A stretch of 64,000 nt of DNA from JAGVUD01 sp052033935 (lineage in GTDB: Bacteria; Armatimonadota; UBA5829; DSUL01), in assembly GCA_052033935.1 (NCBI GenBank), contig JBPOJE010000013.1:1-64000 (forward strand), read 5' to 3'. The position numbers and the translations under genes were made by a program. The notes under the pieces were generated by a model. It saw only the letters and a list, made by a program, of their open reading frames with translations. It made no database searches and was not told the DNA's origin. The first letter of the stretch is position 1; the number at the start of each line of letters is the position of its first letter. Shown here piece after piece: positions 1-7,954 of the stretch.

Positions 1-233
1 CAAATGTAACCCAAGTTCGAGGTGCCAGTCGGGGCACCCGGTAGAAGGGCGCTCTGAGTCGGGCTCACAGCCTGGTCGGTCGAGATCGTAACCTGGAGGT
101 TACTACCAGCGTTGCCCACGTTCCACGCGCCAAGACCGTTCTCAAAGTCCTCGGTCCAGGTAAACGTAGCTGCGCTGGTGGACATCGCCGACACGAGCAT
201 CAGCGCCGCAGCGATTGCCAGAAAACGTTTCAT
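1..233 (-). CDS. Exported protein, N-terminal part only (runs off left edge)
   Basis: The first 77 codons of a gene whose 3' end lies outside the window. The ATG is preceded by a good ribosome-binding site (GGAAGGAG). The N-terminus is a clear Sec signal peptide: MKRF, a hydrophobic core LAIAAALMLVSAM, and a likely cleavage after TSAA. It is followed by a short stretch rich in W, G and N (EDFENGLGAWNVGN), which resembles the start of secreted carbohydrate-binding or PEP-CTERM proteins common in this type of genome. A near-consensus sigma-70 promoter lies about 200 bases upstream. The function cannot be named because the body and any C-terminal anchor are missing. Confidence 0.75.
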   Translation of the reverse strand, partial: MKRFLAIAAALMLVSAMSTSAATFTWTEDFENGLGAWNVGNAGSNLQVTISTDQAVSPTQSALLPGAPTGTSNLGYI

Positions 234-615
234 CTTCTCTATTTCTCCTTCCGATGTCCGCTCCAGGACATGCCCCGGAGCAACAACAGATATGTTACTG
301 AGCGCGGCACACACCGCGCGGCCGGCTATGAGGGTGAGAACCCGCCGACACTCCTGTTGCTGAACTTCCCGCCCGTCACGAAGACTGCCCGGGAGCGTTG
401 ACAGCAGACACAGCGCTTTTGACAGCGCTGGGGTACATTATACCAGTTGCGCCCTCCCGGTCAACCCCCTCAGGCATGCTATTTCGAAAAAAAGCCAGAT
501 TGCGGTCCTCAGCGGTGTTATCTAAAACGGCGCGCTGAACTCCACCCCGTCGAACCAGGCATCGCCAACGAACGTGCCCGCCCCATAGCCGAGCGACACG
601 CAGTCCGCCGTGCCC
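234..615. other. Intergenic region between smpB and the left-edge gene
   Basis: Non-coding stretch of 382 bases. It holds the leader and a promoter (437-464, minus strand) for the left-edge exported protein. A perfect six-base inverted repeat, CAGCGC with an eight-base loop, lies at about 410-430, right at the predicted transcription start. Nothing convincing is seen in 465-615; no clear terminator follows smpB. Confidence 0.5.
437..464 (-). promoter_or_regulatory. Sigma-70 type promoter for the left-edge exported protein
   Basis: Read on the minus strand: -35 TTGACC at 459-464, a 16-base spacer, and -10 TATAAT at 437-442. The -10 is preceded by TGG, an extended -10. Transcription would start near 430 and run toward the ATG at 233. 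The match to consensus is strong (11 of 12 bases). An inverted repeat overlapping the start site (about 410-430) could be an operator. Confidence 0.6.
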
Positions 616-1068
616 CTACTCTTCGCCGCGCCTGGCGGCGCGCTCGACGTCGCGCTCGTGGATGGCCTCCCGCTTGTCGTACTGCTTCTTGCCCCGAGCG
701 ATGCCGACTTCCATTTTTGCCCATCCGCGCGCGAAATAGACCTTGAGCGGTACCAGAGTCAGCCCTTTCTCCTGCGTCTTCTGGCGCAGGCGCAGGATGT
801 CGCGCTTCGCCACGAGCAGCTTGCGTGGCCTGCGCTCTTCCATGGCCCACCGGTTGGCTTGCTCGTACGGCTTGATGTACATGTTCCGCACCCACAGCTC
901 GCCGTCTTGCACCTCGCAGTACGCGTCCTGCAGGCTGGCGTTTCCCTGGCGCAGACTCTTGACCTCCGACCCGGCGAGCGCGATTCCCGCCTCGAACGAG
1001 TCGTCAATATGGTAATCGTGCCGCGCGCGGCGGTTTTCTATTGTGGGGGTGCCAATCTTAGCGGGCAT
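616..1068 (-). CDS. smpB: SsrA-binding protein SmpB
   Basis: 150 residues, the usual SmpB length. SmpB binds tmRNA and delivers it to stalled ribosomes for trans-translation. The N-terminal half carries the family signature (NRRARHDYHIDDSFEAGI, then L-GSEVKSLR). The centre has the conserved NMYIKPYEQAN block, and the basic C-terminal tail has GKKQYDKRE, the segment that folds into the decoding centre. The ATG overlaps the 3' end of the CCA-adding enzyme gene by 11 bases, so the two are translationally coupled. It is last in a three-gene minus-strand operon after translin and cca. The tmRNA gene itself is not in the window. Confidence 0.96.
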   Translation of the reverse strand: MPAKIGTPTIENRRARHDYHIDDSFEAGIALAGSEVKSLRQGNASLQDAYCEVQDGELWVRNMYIKPYEQANRWAMEERRPRKLLVAKRDILRLRQKTQEKGLTLVPLKVYFARGWAKMEVGIARGKKQYDKREAIHERDVERAARRGEE

Positions 1069-2431
1069 GCTCGTCCTTCAGGGCCTTGCGCAGTATCTTC
1101 TCCGCCGCTTCTTTGTCATCCGGCGCAAGCCGTCCTTCCAGAATCTCTTCCACGAGCATCGCCTTGTACCTGCCCACCTCCGGCCCGGCGGGAATGCCCG
1201 CGATGGCCATGATCTCCAGTCCGTCGAGCGGGCTTTCGGCGCCGGCGTAGTCGGCCTCGCTTCGCACCAGTTCCACCCGCTCGCGCACGGTCTCGGGGTC
1301 GAGCATGTTGAACTCCGGGTTGCAGGCGGCGCGGTCGGCATGGGAAATGGTGAAAAGATCGTCCAGGTTATCACCAAAATCCCTGATAAGACGCCGCACG
1401 GCGGAGTCGCGCCACTGTCCGGTGTACTCCCCGATGCGCATGTGCAGCCCAACGAGCTGGCAGACCTTTTCGATCTGTGCGTTCGGGAACTTCAGCCGGT
1501 GCAGAATACGGAGGGTCATCTCGGCGCCCCCGGCCTGGTGGCCGTAGAAGTGCACGCATCCGTCCTCGCCCACGCTCTTTGTGGAGGGCTTGCCGATGTC
1601 GTGAAACAGCACCGCCAGCCGCACGTTAGGGCCGGCATCGGGCGGCAGGCTCTCCAGCGCCTTCAGCGTGTGCCCCCACACGTCGTAGATGTGAAACTCG
1701 TTCTGCTGGACGCCGTGCATGGCCGCCAACTCGGGAGCAAAGATGCCCAGCAGCCCGGTCTGGCGCAGAAGCTCCAGCCCGCAGGATGCGCGCGGGAGCA
1801 TCAGGGTCTTGATGAACTCGTCCCGGATGCGCTCGCTGGAGATGATGGTCAGGCGCGGGGCACAGGCGAGTATGGCCCGGTAGGTCTCGGGCTCGATCTG
1901 AAAACCGAGCTTCGCCGCGAAGCGCACGGCGCGCAGCAGCCGCAGCGGGTCGTCGTGGAACGTGGCCTCGGGGTCGAGCGGCGTGCGGATGAGCCGGGCT
2001 GCCATGTCCGCGCGCGCCTTGCCCGTAAGGTCGAGCTGCTCGCCGGTGTGCAGATTCTCGAGCAGCGTGTTGACGGTGAAATCGCGGCGGATGACGTCTT
2101 CTTCCAGCGTCGCGGGCTCGACGGCGGGTTTGCGGCTATCGGGGCTGTACGACTCGCGGCGGGCGGTGGCGAACTCGACCGACACCCCCCGCACGCTCAC
2201 CATGGCGGTGCCGAAGCGCGGATAGACGACCGGCGCGTGGCCGGTGACGCCTTTACCGTGCAGGAATTCGGCGGCCTGGAGCGCGTCGGCCAGGCAGACG
2301 ATGTCCACGTCCTCGTCCGGCGTCAGGCCGAGCGTGCGGTCGCGCAGCAATCCGCCGACGAGGAACAGCTTCCCGTCGAACAGGCTTTCGCGGGTGGCGG
2401 TGCGGATGGTCTGGATGGCGGAATCGAGCAT
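1058..2431 (-). CDS. cca: CCA tRNA nucleotidyltransferase / poly(A) polymerase family with HD domain
   Basis: 457 residues. The class II nucleotidyltransferase head has the GG-x-x-RD motif (FLVGGLLRD, about residues 23-31), the catalytic D-x-D (EDVDIV, about 41-46), RRDFTVNTL (about 113), and the HDDPLRLLRAVRFAAKLGF block of the tRNA-binding neck. A C-terminal HD phosphohydrolase domain is seen at LFHDIGKP (about 275). The expected role is adding the 3' CCA to tRNAs. This fits the three tRNA genes of this window, none of which encodes CCA. The gene lies 18 bases after translin and overlaps smpB. Poly(A) polymerase activity cannot be excluded from sequence alone. Confidence 0.93.
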   Translation of the reverse strand: MLDSAIQTIRTATRESLFDGKLFLVGGLLRDRTLGLTPDEDVDIVCLADALQAAEFLHGKGVTGHAPVVYPRFGTAMVSVRGVSVEFATARRESYSPDSRKPAVEPATLEEDVIRRDFTVNTLLENLHTGEQLDLTGKARADMAARLIRTPLDPEATFHDDPLRLLRAVRFAAKLGFQIEPETYRAILACAPRLTIISSERIRDEFIKTLMLPRASCGLELLRQTGLLGIFAPELAAMHGVQQNEFHIYDVWGHTLKALESLPPDAGPNVRLAVLFHDIGKPSTKSVGEDGCVHFYGHQAGGAEMTLRILHRLKFPNAQIEKVCQLVGLHMRIGEYTGQWRDSAVRRLIRDFGDNLDDLFTISHADRAACNPEFNMLDPETVRERVELVRSEADYAGAESPLDGLEIMAIAGIPAGPEVGRYKAMLVEEILEGRLAPDDKEAAEKILRKALKDEHAR

Positions 2432-2449
2432 TGGCCTGCGTGTGGCGCG

Positions 2450-3082
2450 CTAAGTCCGGATGCGCTCGACGGCGCTGGTGATGGTTTTCTCGAGCTCGGC
2501 CTGGCGCATGGTGATGGTGAGGTCGCTGCGGGTGCGCTCGAGCACCCCGCGGACCATGTCGGTGGTGCGCCGCAGGCCGTTGGTGATGGCGTCCGGATAG
2601 TCGAAGGTGACGAGCGCGTAATAGACGTCGTCCATGATGTCCAGAATCTCTTCGGCACGCGTGAGGTCGCCCTTGCGCATCACGTCCAGAATGTGCCGCC
2701 GCGTCTCGCCGACCGCTTCGCCCAGCGCGTTCAGGAACGGCGCGGGCTCAATGCCCAGTTCTTCGGGCGTCTTGAGTTCGCAGCCGCACACGATTGCCAT
2801 GGTCAGCTCGCTCTCGGCGTACTCTTTCTGCGCGTCCTGAGTATAGCCTGCGAAGTAGATGTCGGGGTGGCCCTTCAGCAGATCCTTCACCGCCTTCACG
2901 CGCGTGCGGGCCTCGGCCATCAGCGACTCGGCTTCGTCCCACTGGGAGCGGTGGATTGCGCGGATAGAGTTGGCGGAGTGACGGATGGCCTCGCGCGAGA
3001 GGCGCAGGGCCTCTTCCCGGGCGCGGTTTTTTTCGTCGAGCAGTCCCCGGATGTTGTCTGAAATGGTCTTGAGATCGTTCAT
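2450..3082 (-). CDS. Translin family RNA-binding protein (COG2178 type)
   Basis: 210 residues, almost all helical. It matches the archaeal/bacterial translin family: an N-terminal helix with IRGLLDEKNRAREEALRLSR, the central DAQKEYAESELTMAI block, GEAVGETRRHILD, and the C-terminal segment with IMDDVYYAL, DYPDA, LRRTTDMVRG and ERTRSDL. Eukaryotic translin with TRAX forms C3PO, an RNA endonuclease implicated in tRNA 5'-leader and small-RNA processing. The ATG follows AGGAG by six bases. The gene heads an operon with cca (18-base gap) and smpB (overlap), which suggests a role in tRNA or tmRNA handling. Such proteins are uncommon in bacteria. Databases often mislabel them 'haloacid dehalogenase'; no HAD motif is present here. 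Confidence 0.85.
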   Translation of the reverse strand: MNDLKTISDNIRGLLDEKNRAREEALRLSREAIRHSANSIRAIHRSQWDEAESLMAEARTRVKAVKDLLKGHPDIYFAGYTQDAQKEYAESELTMAIVCGCELKTPEELGIEPAPFLNALGEAVGETRRHILDVMRKGDLTRAEEILDIMDDVYYALVTFDYPDAITNGLRRTTDMVRGVLERTRSDLTITMRQAELEKTITSAVERIRT

Positions 3083-3250
3083 GGCTTCTCCTGAGTGGCG
3101 CTGGGAGCATCATGCAACTTCGGTGGTAGGGTGTCAAACGCCGGCGTGCTGGCGCCGTCGGGGGGTGTGAGTCCGCTAACTATGCGCGCAATTCGCGGCA
3201 CTCCGCAACAAGCGCCCTGTCCGCCGATAATAGGTTACACTCTCTGGAAG

Positions 3251-4213
<963 letters not shown>

Positions 4214-4304
4214 GGGCCGGGGAGGCCGCATGACGTGTCAGGCAGGTCAGGCCGAACCACGAAGACTTGACTTCGTGCGGCGGGCCGCGCGATAGTTATC
4301 CGCC

Positions 4305-5021
4305 ATGGCTGACTGCTCCGAATTTCGCGGCGCTCTGATTGAAGCGCTGCAAACCCTGCACATCCGGCTCGATTCCCAAGCCATCGAGCGCATGGAGCGC
4401 TTCGCCGCGCTGTTGCTCGACGCGAACCATCGCATGAACCTCACCAGCATCACCGATGCCAGCGGCGTCGCGGTCAAGCATTTCGCCGATTCGCTCAGCG
4501 TCATCAAAGCCGGCATTCCCATGGGCGCAAGGCTGATTGACGTCGGCGCGGGCGGAGGGTTCCCGGGGCTTCCGCTCGCCATCGCGCGGCCGGATCTGGA
4601 GGTCGTGCTGCTCGATTCGACCCAAAAGAAGAGCAGCTTCCTGAGCGAAGCCTGCAAAGCGCTGGGGCTGTCCCGGTGCCGGGCGGTTGCCGCCCGCGCC
4701 GAGCAGCTTGCGCACGGCGAGCAGTATCGCGAGTCGTTCGACATCGCCGTCTGGCGCGGCCTGGGGCCTCTGGCGCGGAGCGCTGAGGTATGCCTGCCGT
4801 ACGTGCGCATCGGCGGAAGGGGAATCGCCATGAAAGGCCCGAAGCTGGACGAGGAGCTTGCGGAGGCGCGCGCATTGCTGGGGCAGCTCGGAGGGTCGGC
4901 CTCTCGCGTGTTCGAAATCCCGCTGCCGGGCGGGCTCAGTCACCGCCTGCTGGTAATACGGAAGACAAAGGCGTCACCGGCGCATTTCCCGCGCCCGTGG
5001 CGAAAAATCCGGAAGCGCTGA
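4305..5021 (+). CDS. rsmG: 16S rRNA (guanine(527)-N7)-methyltransferase RsmG
   Basis: 238 residues. RsmG methylates G527 of 16S rRNA using S-adenosylmethionine. The hallmark segments are present in order: MNLTSITD, VKHFADSLSV, the SAM-binding IDVGAGGGFPGLPLAIARPD, LLDSTQKKSSFL, and the late AVWRGLGPLA / CLPYVRIGG region followed by AMKGP. The C-terminal FPRPWRKIRKR is a shortened version of the usual FPR-x-x-G-x-P-x-x-x-PL tail. It lies 91 bases after the epimerase gene in the same direction and is convergent with the thioesterase gene, only two bases apart. Confidence 0.93.
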   Translation: MADCSEFRGALIEALQTLHIRLDSQAIERMERFAALLLDANHRMNLTSITDASGVAVKHFADSLSVIKAGIPMGARLIDVGAGGGFPGLPLAIARPDLEVVLLDSTQKKSSFLSEACKALGLSRCRAVAARAEQLAHGEQYRESFDIAVWRGLGPLARSAEVCLPYVRIGGRGIAMKGPKLDEELAEARALLGQLGGSASRVFEIPLPGGLSHRLLVIRKTKASPAHFPRPWRKIRKR

Positions 5022-5023
5022 GC

Positions 5024-5572
5024 CTAGCCGTCGGTCAGCCAGTCTAACTCTTCCTTCGAAAGCTGGTCGAGCTTTGCCGCCAGGCGCTCCCGCTCTTCAC
5101 GCTGCCGCACCGACAGATCCCGGCGCATCTTCGCCTGAATCCATCGCGCCTTGTCCTCGCGTGTGCGGCACACGAGCCGCGGAACCGGCGCGGGCCTGCC
5201 ATCCTCCAGATGCACCATCGTCAGGTAGCAGGAGTTCGTGTGGCGAACCCGGCCCGTGGGGATGTCCTCCGCGAACACGTCTATTTCAATCTCCAGCGAC
5301 GTCCTGCCCACGTAGCACACGCGCGCAATCAGATTGACAAGCTCGCCCGCGAGAATCGGCTCGTGGAAGTCAACGCGGTCCACCGCCGCGGTCACGCACA
5401 ATCCGCGGCTGAAGCGGGACGCGCAGACGTACGCGATCGAGTCCACAAGCTTCAGCATTTCCCCGCCGTGAACCGATCCGTGGGCGTTCGCTGCCCCGGG
5501 CAGCATCAGTTGCGATACCCGCACCTCCGTCTCGTCAACGTAGCGGAACTCGGGTGTGTTCTCGTTGCTCAT
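5024..5572 (-). CDS. Acyl-CoA thioesterase, hotdog fold (YciA/BACH type)
   Basis: 182 residues, starting at an ATG that overlaps the methyltransferase stop as ATGA. The hotdog core contains NAHGSVHGGEMLKLVDSIAY, where the Asn/His/Gly and Asp match the acyl-CoA thioesterase active site of this family. It is followed by VTAAVDRVDFHEPI and GELVNLIARVCYVGRTSLEIEI. The C-terminal 50 residues are charged and helical (QREERERLAAKLDQLSK). Predicted to hydrolyse acyl-CoA to free acid and CoA in the cytosol. Substrate chain length cannot be read from sequence. It is the last gene of the dnaX-recR-hicBA-methyltransferase unit. Confidence 0.85.
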   Translation of the reverse strand: MSNENTPEFRYVDETEVRVSQLMLPGAANAHGSVHGGEMLKLVDSIAYVCASRFSRGLCVTAAVDRVDFHEPILAGELVNLIARVCYVGRTSLEIEIDVFAEDIPTGRVRHTNSCYLTMVHLEDGRPAPVPRLVCRTREDKARWIQAKMRRDLSVRQREERERLAAKLDQLSKEELDWLTDG

Positions 5573-6426
5573 AGGCCCAGCAACCTCCGCGTCTCTTTCT
5601 CCAGCAGTCCCTGCGCCTCTTGCAGATACGCCCCGTCTATTTCGAACCCGGCGAACGGGACCCCGAGCCGAGCCGCCGCAACAGCGGAGTGCCCCAGCCC
5701 CAGAAACGGGTCCATCGCCAGGCGGATGCGCTCGACGCCGTGCAGGCGCATGCACATCTCGGGGAGTTTCACGGGAAACGTCGCCGGGTGCGGACGCTCG
5801 CCGTCCCGGCTCTGTATGGTAGCGTACGGGATGAACCAGGTGTTGCCTCGGCACCGGACGTCCCTGCCGCCCGTTTTCCAGCGCCCGACATTGCTCTTAT
5901 CCTGATACGGCACGCCCACGGCGAGGCGGTCGAGCGGAACGTCGCCGCTCTTTGTGAGGTGAAAGATATACTCGTGGCAGTCGTTGAGGAACCGTTCGCT
6001 GCGGATGGGCTTGTAGTGCCCCACCGAGACACCGCCACTGATGCCGGGGTAGCCTCCCGTATCGCACTTTTCGATGGCGATGGACTTGATCCAGTGTATG
6101 ACGTTCTGCAGCACGAAGCGCCCGGTCATCACGTCCAGCACCTGAAAAGGCACCAGTGGGTCTTTCGGCTTGCCGCCAATGTTCAGGAAGAGAGAGCCTT
6201 TGTCCGAGAGCGCGCGCTTTGTTTCGTCGGCCCACTCGCCCAGCCAGCGCAGGTAGTCCTTGCGCGAAAGGGTGTCATCGTAGCGGCTGTATTCGATCCC
6301 GAGGTTATACGGAGGCGAGGTCACGACGACATCCACGCTGCTGTCAGCGATGCGGCTACGCATGCCGGAGATGCAGTCTTCATTGAAGAGATCCGTCGGC
6401 GTCAGTCGTGGCACAGCGCTAGTCAT
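5569..6426 (-). CDS. Site-specific DNA methyltransferase (N4-cytosine/N6-adenine, beta class)
   Basis: 285 residues. The catalytic motif IV TSPPYN lies near residue 36 and the SAM-binding motif I, DPFLGLGHSAVAAARLG, near the C-terminus (about 235-255), the motif order of the beta group. SPPY rather than DPPY leans toward N4-cytosine methylation, but this is not decisive. No restriction endonuclease gene is adjacent, so it may be solitary. The ATG overlaps the 3' end of the frameshifted hicA by eight bases, and its stop overlaps the thioesterase start by four, so it is embedded in the recR operon. The recognition sequence is unknown. Confidence 0.88.
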   Translation of the reverse strand: MTSAVPRLTPTDLFNEDCISGMRSRIADSSVDVVVTSPPYNLGIEYSRYDDTLSRKDYLRWLGEWADETKRALSDKGSLFLNIGGKPKDPLVPFQVLDVMTGRFVLQNVIHWIKSIAIEKCDTGGYPGISGGVSVGHYKPIRSERFLNDCHEYIFHLTKSGDVPLDRLAVGVPYQDKSNVGRWKTGGRDVRCRGNTWFIPYATIQSRDGERPHPATFPVKLPEMCMRLHGVERIRLAMDPFLGLGHSAVAAARLGVPFAGFEIDGAYLQEAQGLLEKETRRLLGL

Positions 6427-6651
6427 CTCCGGCCGAAAGGAAAGCGTCCACGCTCACCCCGCATTGTCCGATGATAGCCCTCAGCGTCCCCCTGGGAATG
6501 TCACCCGTGTGGCGAAGAACGGTCGTGCGTCGCCGCGATTCCTGGTTGACCAGATCTCATGGCTCCCGCGGACCTGCCTGCCGAGCACAAAGCCAAGCGC
6601 CTTGAGCCTGCTGGCCACCTGCCTGTATGTGAGCGAAGGAAGGTCGGGCAC
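6419..6651 (-). pseudogene. hicA-like toxin gene with a one-base frameshift
   Basis: Starts at GTG with PDLPSLTYRQVASRLKALGF, followed by GSHEIW, which contains the conserved HicA histidine. HicA toxins are small double-stranded-RNA-binding mRNA interferases. After WSTRN (about 6538) the frame is lost and reaches a stop at 6481. The other frame continues with RRTTVLRHTGDIPRGTLRAI and GQCGVSVDAFL, the normal HicA C-terminus, ending with TAG at 6419-6421. One base appears to be missing near 6535-6538. Eleven bases separate it from hicB, and it overlaps the methyltransferase start. Either a decayed toxin or a sequencing error. Confidence 0.75.
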
Positions 6652-6662
6652 GCGTCGGTGCT

Positions 6663-6930
6663 CTAGGCGGCCTCGACGCCCACGGCAATCCTCGTCACCT
6701 GCGGGCCGCCGGTAGAATCCAGCGCGGCCTGGAGCGCCTCCGGCAAGGGATCGTTGTGCTCGATGTAACTCGATATCAGCTTCCTGGCAACATCCTGAGC
6801 GATCTCCATCGTCTCCGCGACAGTCCGCCCTTGCGCCAGCAGGCCCTGAAGCTCGTCGCTTGTCGCCAGATAGCCCCCTTCCTCCAGAGGCTCCGATCTT
6901 TATCTCGATGAGTATCTCAGACACGGCCAC
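6663..6930 (-). pseudogene. hicB-like antitoxin gene with a one-base frameshift
   Basis: GTG start two bases after recR, with GGGAG eight bases upstream. It begins AVSEILIEIKI. A single extra G at about 6893-6894 then shifts the frame. In the corrected frame the product continues EPLEEGGYLATSDELQGLL, then AQGRTVAETMEIAQDVARKL and EHNDPLP, which is the HicB-like partial RNase-H fold of HicB antitoxins. No clear C-terminal DNA-binding domain is seen; the product would be about 88 residues. It precedes hicA, the usual order for this subgroup. Both members of the pair carry a frameshift. Confidence 0.72.
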
Positions 6931-6932
6931 TT

Positions 6933-7535
6933 CTACATCTCCCTGCGCCATTCAAGCGACTGAACCAGCGTCGCCTGGTCGGCATAGTCGAGATCGCCGC
7001 CGACAGGCATCCCGTGCGCGATGCGGCTCACCTTCAGGCCCAGCGGCTTCAGAATCGCCGCAAGATACATCGCCGTAGCATCGCCCTCGATAGTCGGGTT
7101 GGTGGCGACGATGATCTCCTGAAAACCGTCCTCAGCGATACGCTTCTGAAGCTCGCGGATTCGAAGCATCTCCGGGCCCACACCGTCCATTGGTGAGATC
7201 ACGCCCTGCAGCACATGGTACAGCCCCTTGTACTCGTTGGTGCGCTCGAAGGCGACCAGATCTCTTGCCTCCGCCACCACGCATAGCAAGCTGCGGTCAC
7301 GCCGCGCGTCACGGCAGATCTCGCAGGTGTCCTGGTCGCTGTAGTTGTAGCATATGCTGCACGCCCGCACGTGTTCCTTGGCATCCAGAATGGCCTGCGC
7401 CAGCGACTCGACCTCTTCGAGTGTCAGCCGCAGTATATGGAAAGCCAGCCGCTGCGCGGATTTCGGCCCCACGCCGGGAAGCTTCTCGAGCTCCCCGACG
7501 AGTTTCGATAGCGGCCGGGTGAAGTAGGAAGGCAT
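6933..7535 (-). CDS. recR: Recombination mediator protein RecR
   Basis: 200 residues, the standard length. RecR works with RecF/RecO to load RecA on gapped DNA. It has an N-terminal helix-hairpin-helix (LEKLPGVGPKSAQRLAFHIL), a C4 zinc finger with Cys at about 59, 62, 71 and 74, and a Toprim domain (LLCVVAEARDLVAFE ... ATNPTIEGDATAMYL). The C-terminal Walker-B-like region has ARIAHGMPVGGDLDYADQATL. It lies nine bases after ybaB, in the widely conserved dnaX-ybaB-recR order, and is followed immediately by the hicB remnant. Confidence 0.97.
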   Translation of the reverse strand: MPSYFTRPLSKLVGELEKLPGVGPKSAQRLAFHILRLTLEEVESLAQAILDAKEHVRACSICYNYSDQDTCEICRDARRDRSLLCVVAEARDLVAFERTNEYKGLYHVLQGVISPMDGVGPEMLRIRELQKRIAEDGFQEIIVATNPTIEGDATAMYLAAILKPLGLKVSRIAHGMPVGGDLDYADQATLVQSLEWRREM

Positions 7536-7543
7536 GGGCTATG

Positions 7544-7900
7544 TCAGGGAAGTCCGGGGATGTTCAGGCCTTCTGGAAGCCCCAGCCCGCCCGTCAGGTC
7601 CTGAAGCCGCTCTTCGCGCACGGTCTGCGCCTGTTCGAGAGCCTCCCGCACTGCCGTGACGACCAGGTCCTGGAGCATCTCGATGTCTTGCGGGTCCACG
7701 ACCTCGGGATCAATCACGATATCGAGCAGCTCGCCCTTGCCCGTCACCACGGCCTTTACCATTCCGCCGCCGGAAGTGGCTTCAATGCGCTCCTGCGCGA
7801 GCTGTTCTTCAATTATCTTCGCGTCCTCGGCCATCTTCTGCGCCTGCTTGAGGATGTTGCCGAAACCGCCCATGCCGCCCATGCCGCCGAGATTCTTCAT
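7544..7900 (-). CDS. Nucleoid-associated protein, YbaB/EbfC family
   Basis: 118 residues. It begins with a Gly/Met-rich stretch (GGMGGMGGFGN), followed by the family's helical dimerisation segment (LKQAQKMAEDAKIIEEQLAQ), the beta hairpin VKAVVTGKGELLDIVIDPEVV, and QDLVVTAVREALEQAQ. These proteins are small DNA-binding dimers found next to recR in most bacteria. The ATG follows GGAG by six bases. It lies between dnaX (54-base gap) and recR (8-base gap), so it is part of that operon. Confidence 0.93.
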   Translation of the reverse strand: MKNLGGMGGMGGFGNILKQAQKMAEDAKIIEEQLAQERIEATSGGGMVKAVVTGKGELLDIVIDPEVVDPQDIEMLQDLVVTAVREALEQAQTVREERLQDLTGGLGLPEGLNIPGLP

Positions 7901-7954
7901 TAGTACTCCTGGTATGTCACACGCCGGCGTGGGCCGCCAGAGCGCGTGCGTGCT

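Noticed and set aside
1043..3061. Plus-strand open frame of 672 codons
   Set aside because: It is antisense to cca and translin, with composition of a high-GC shadow and no homologous motifs.
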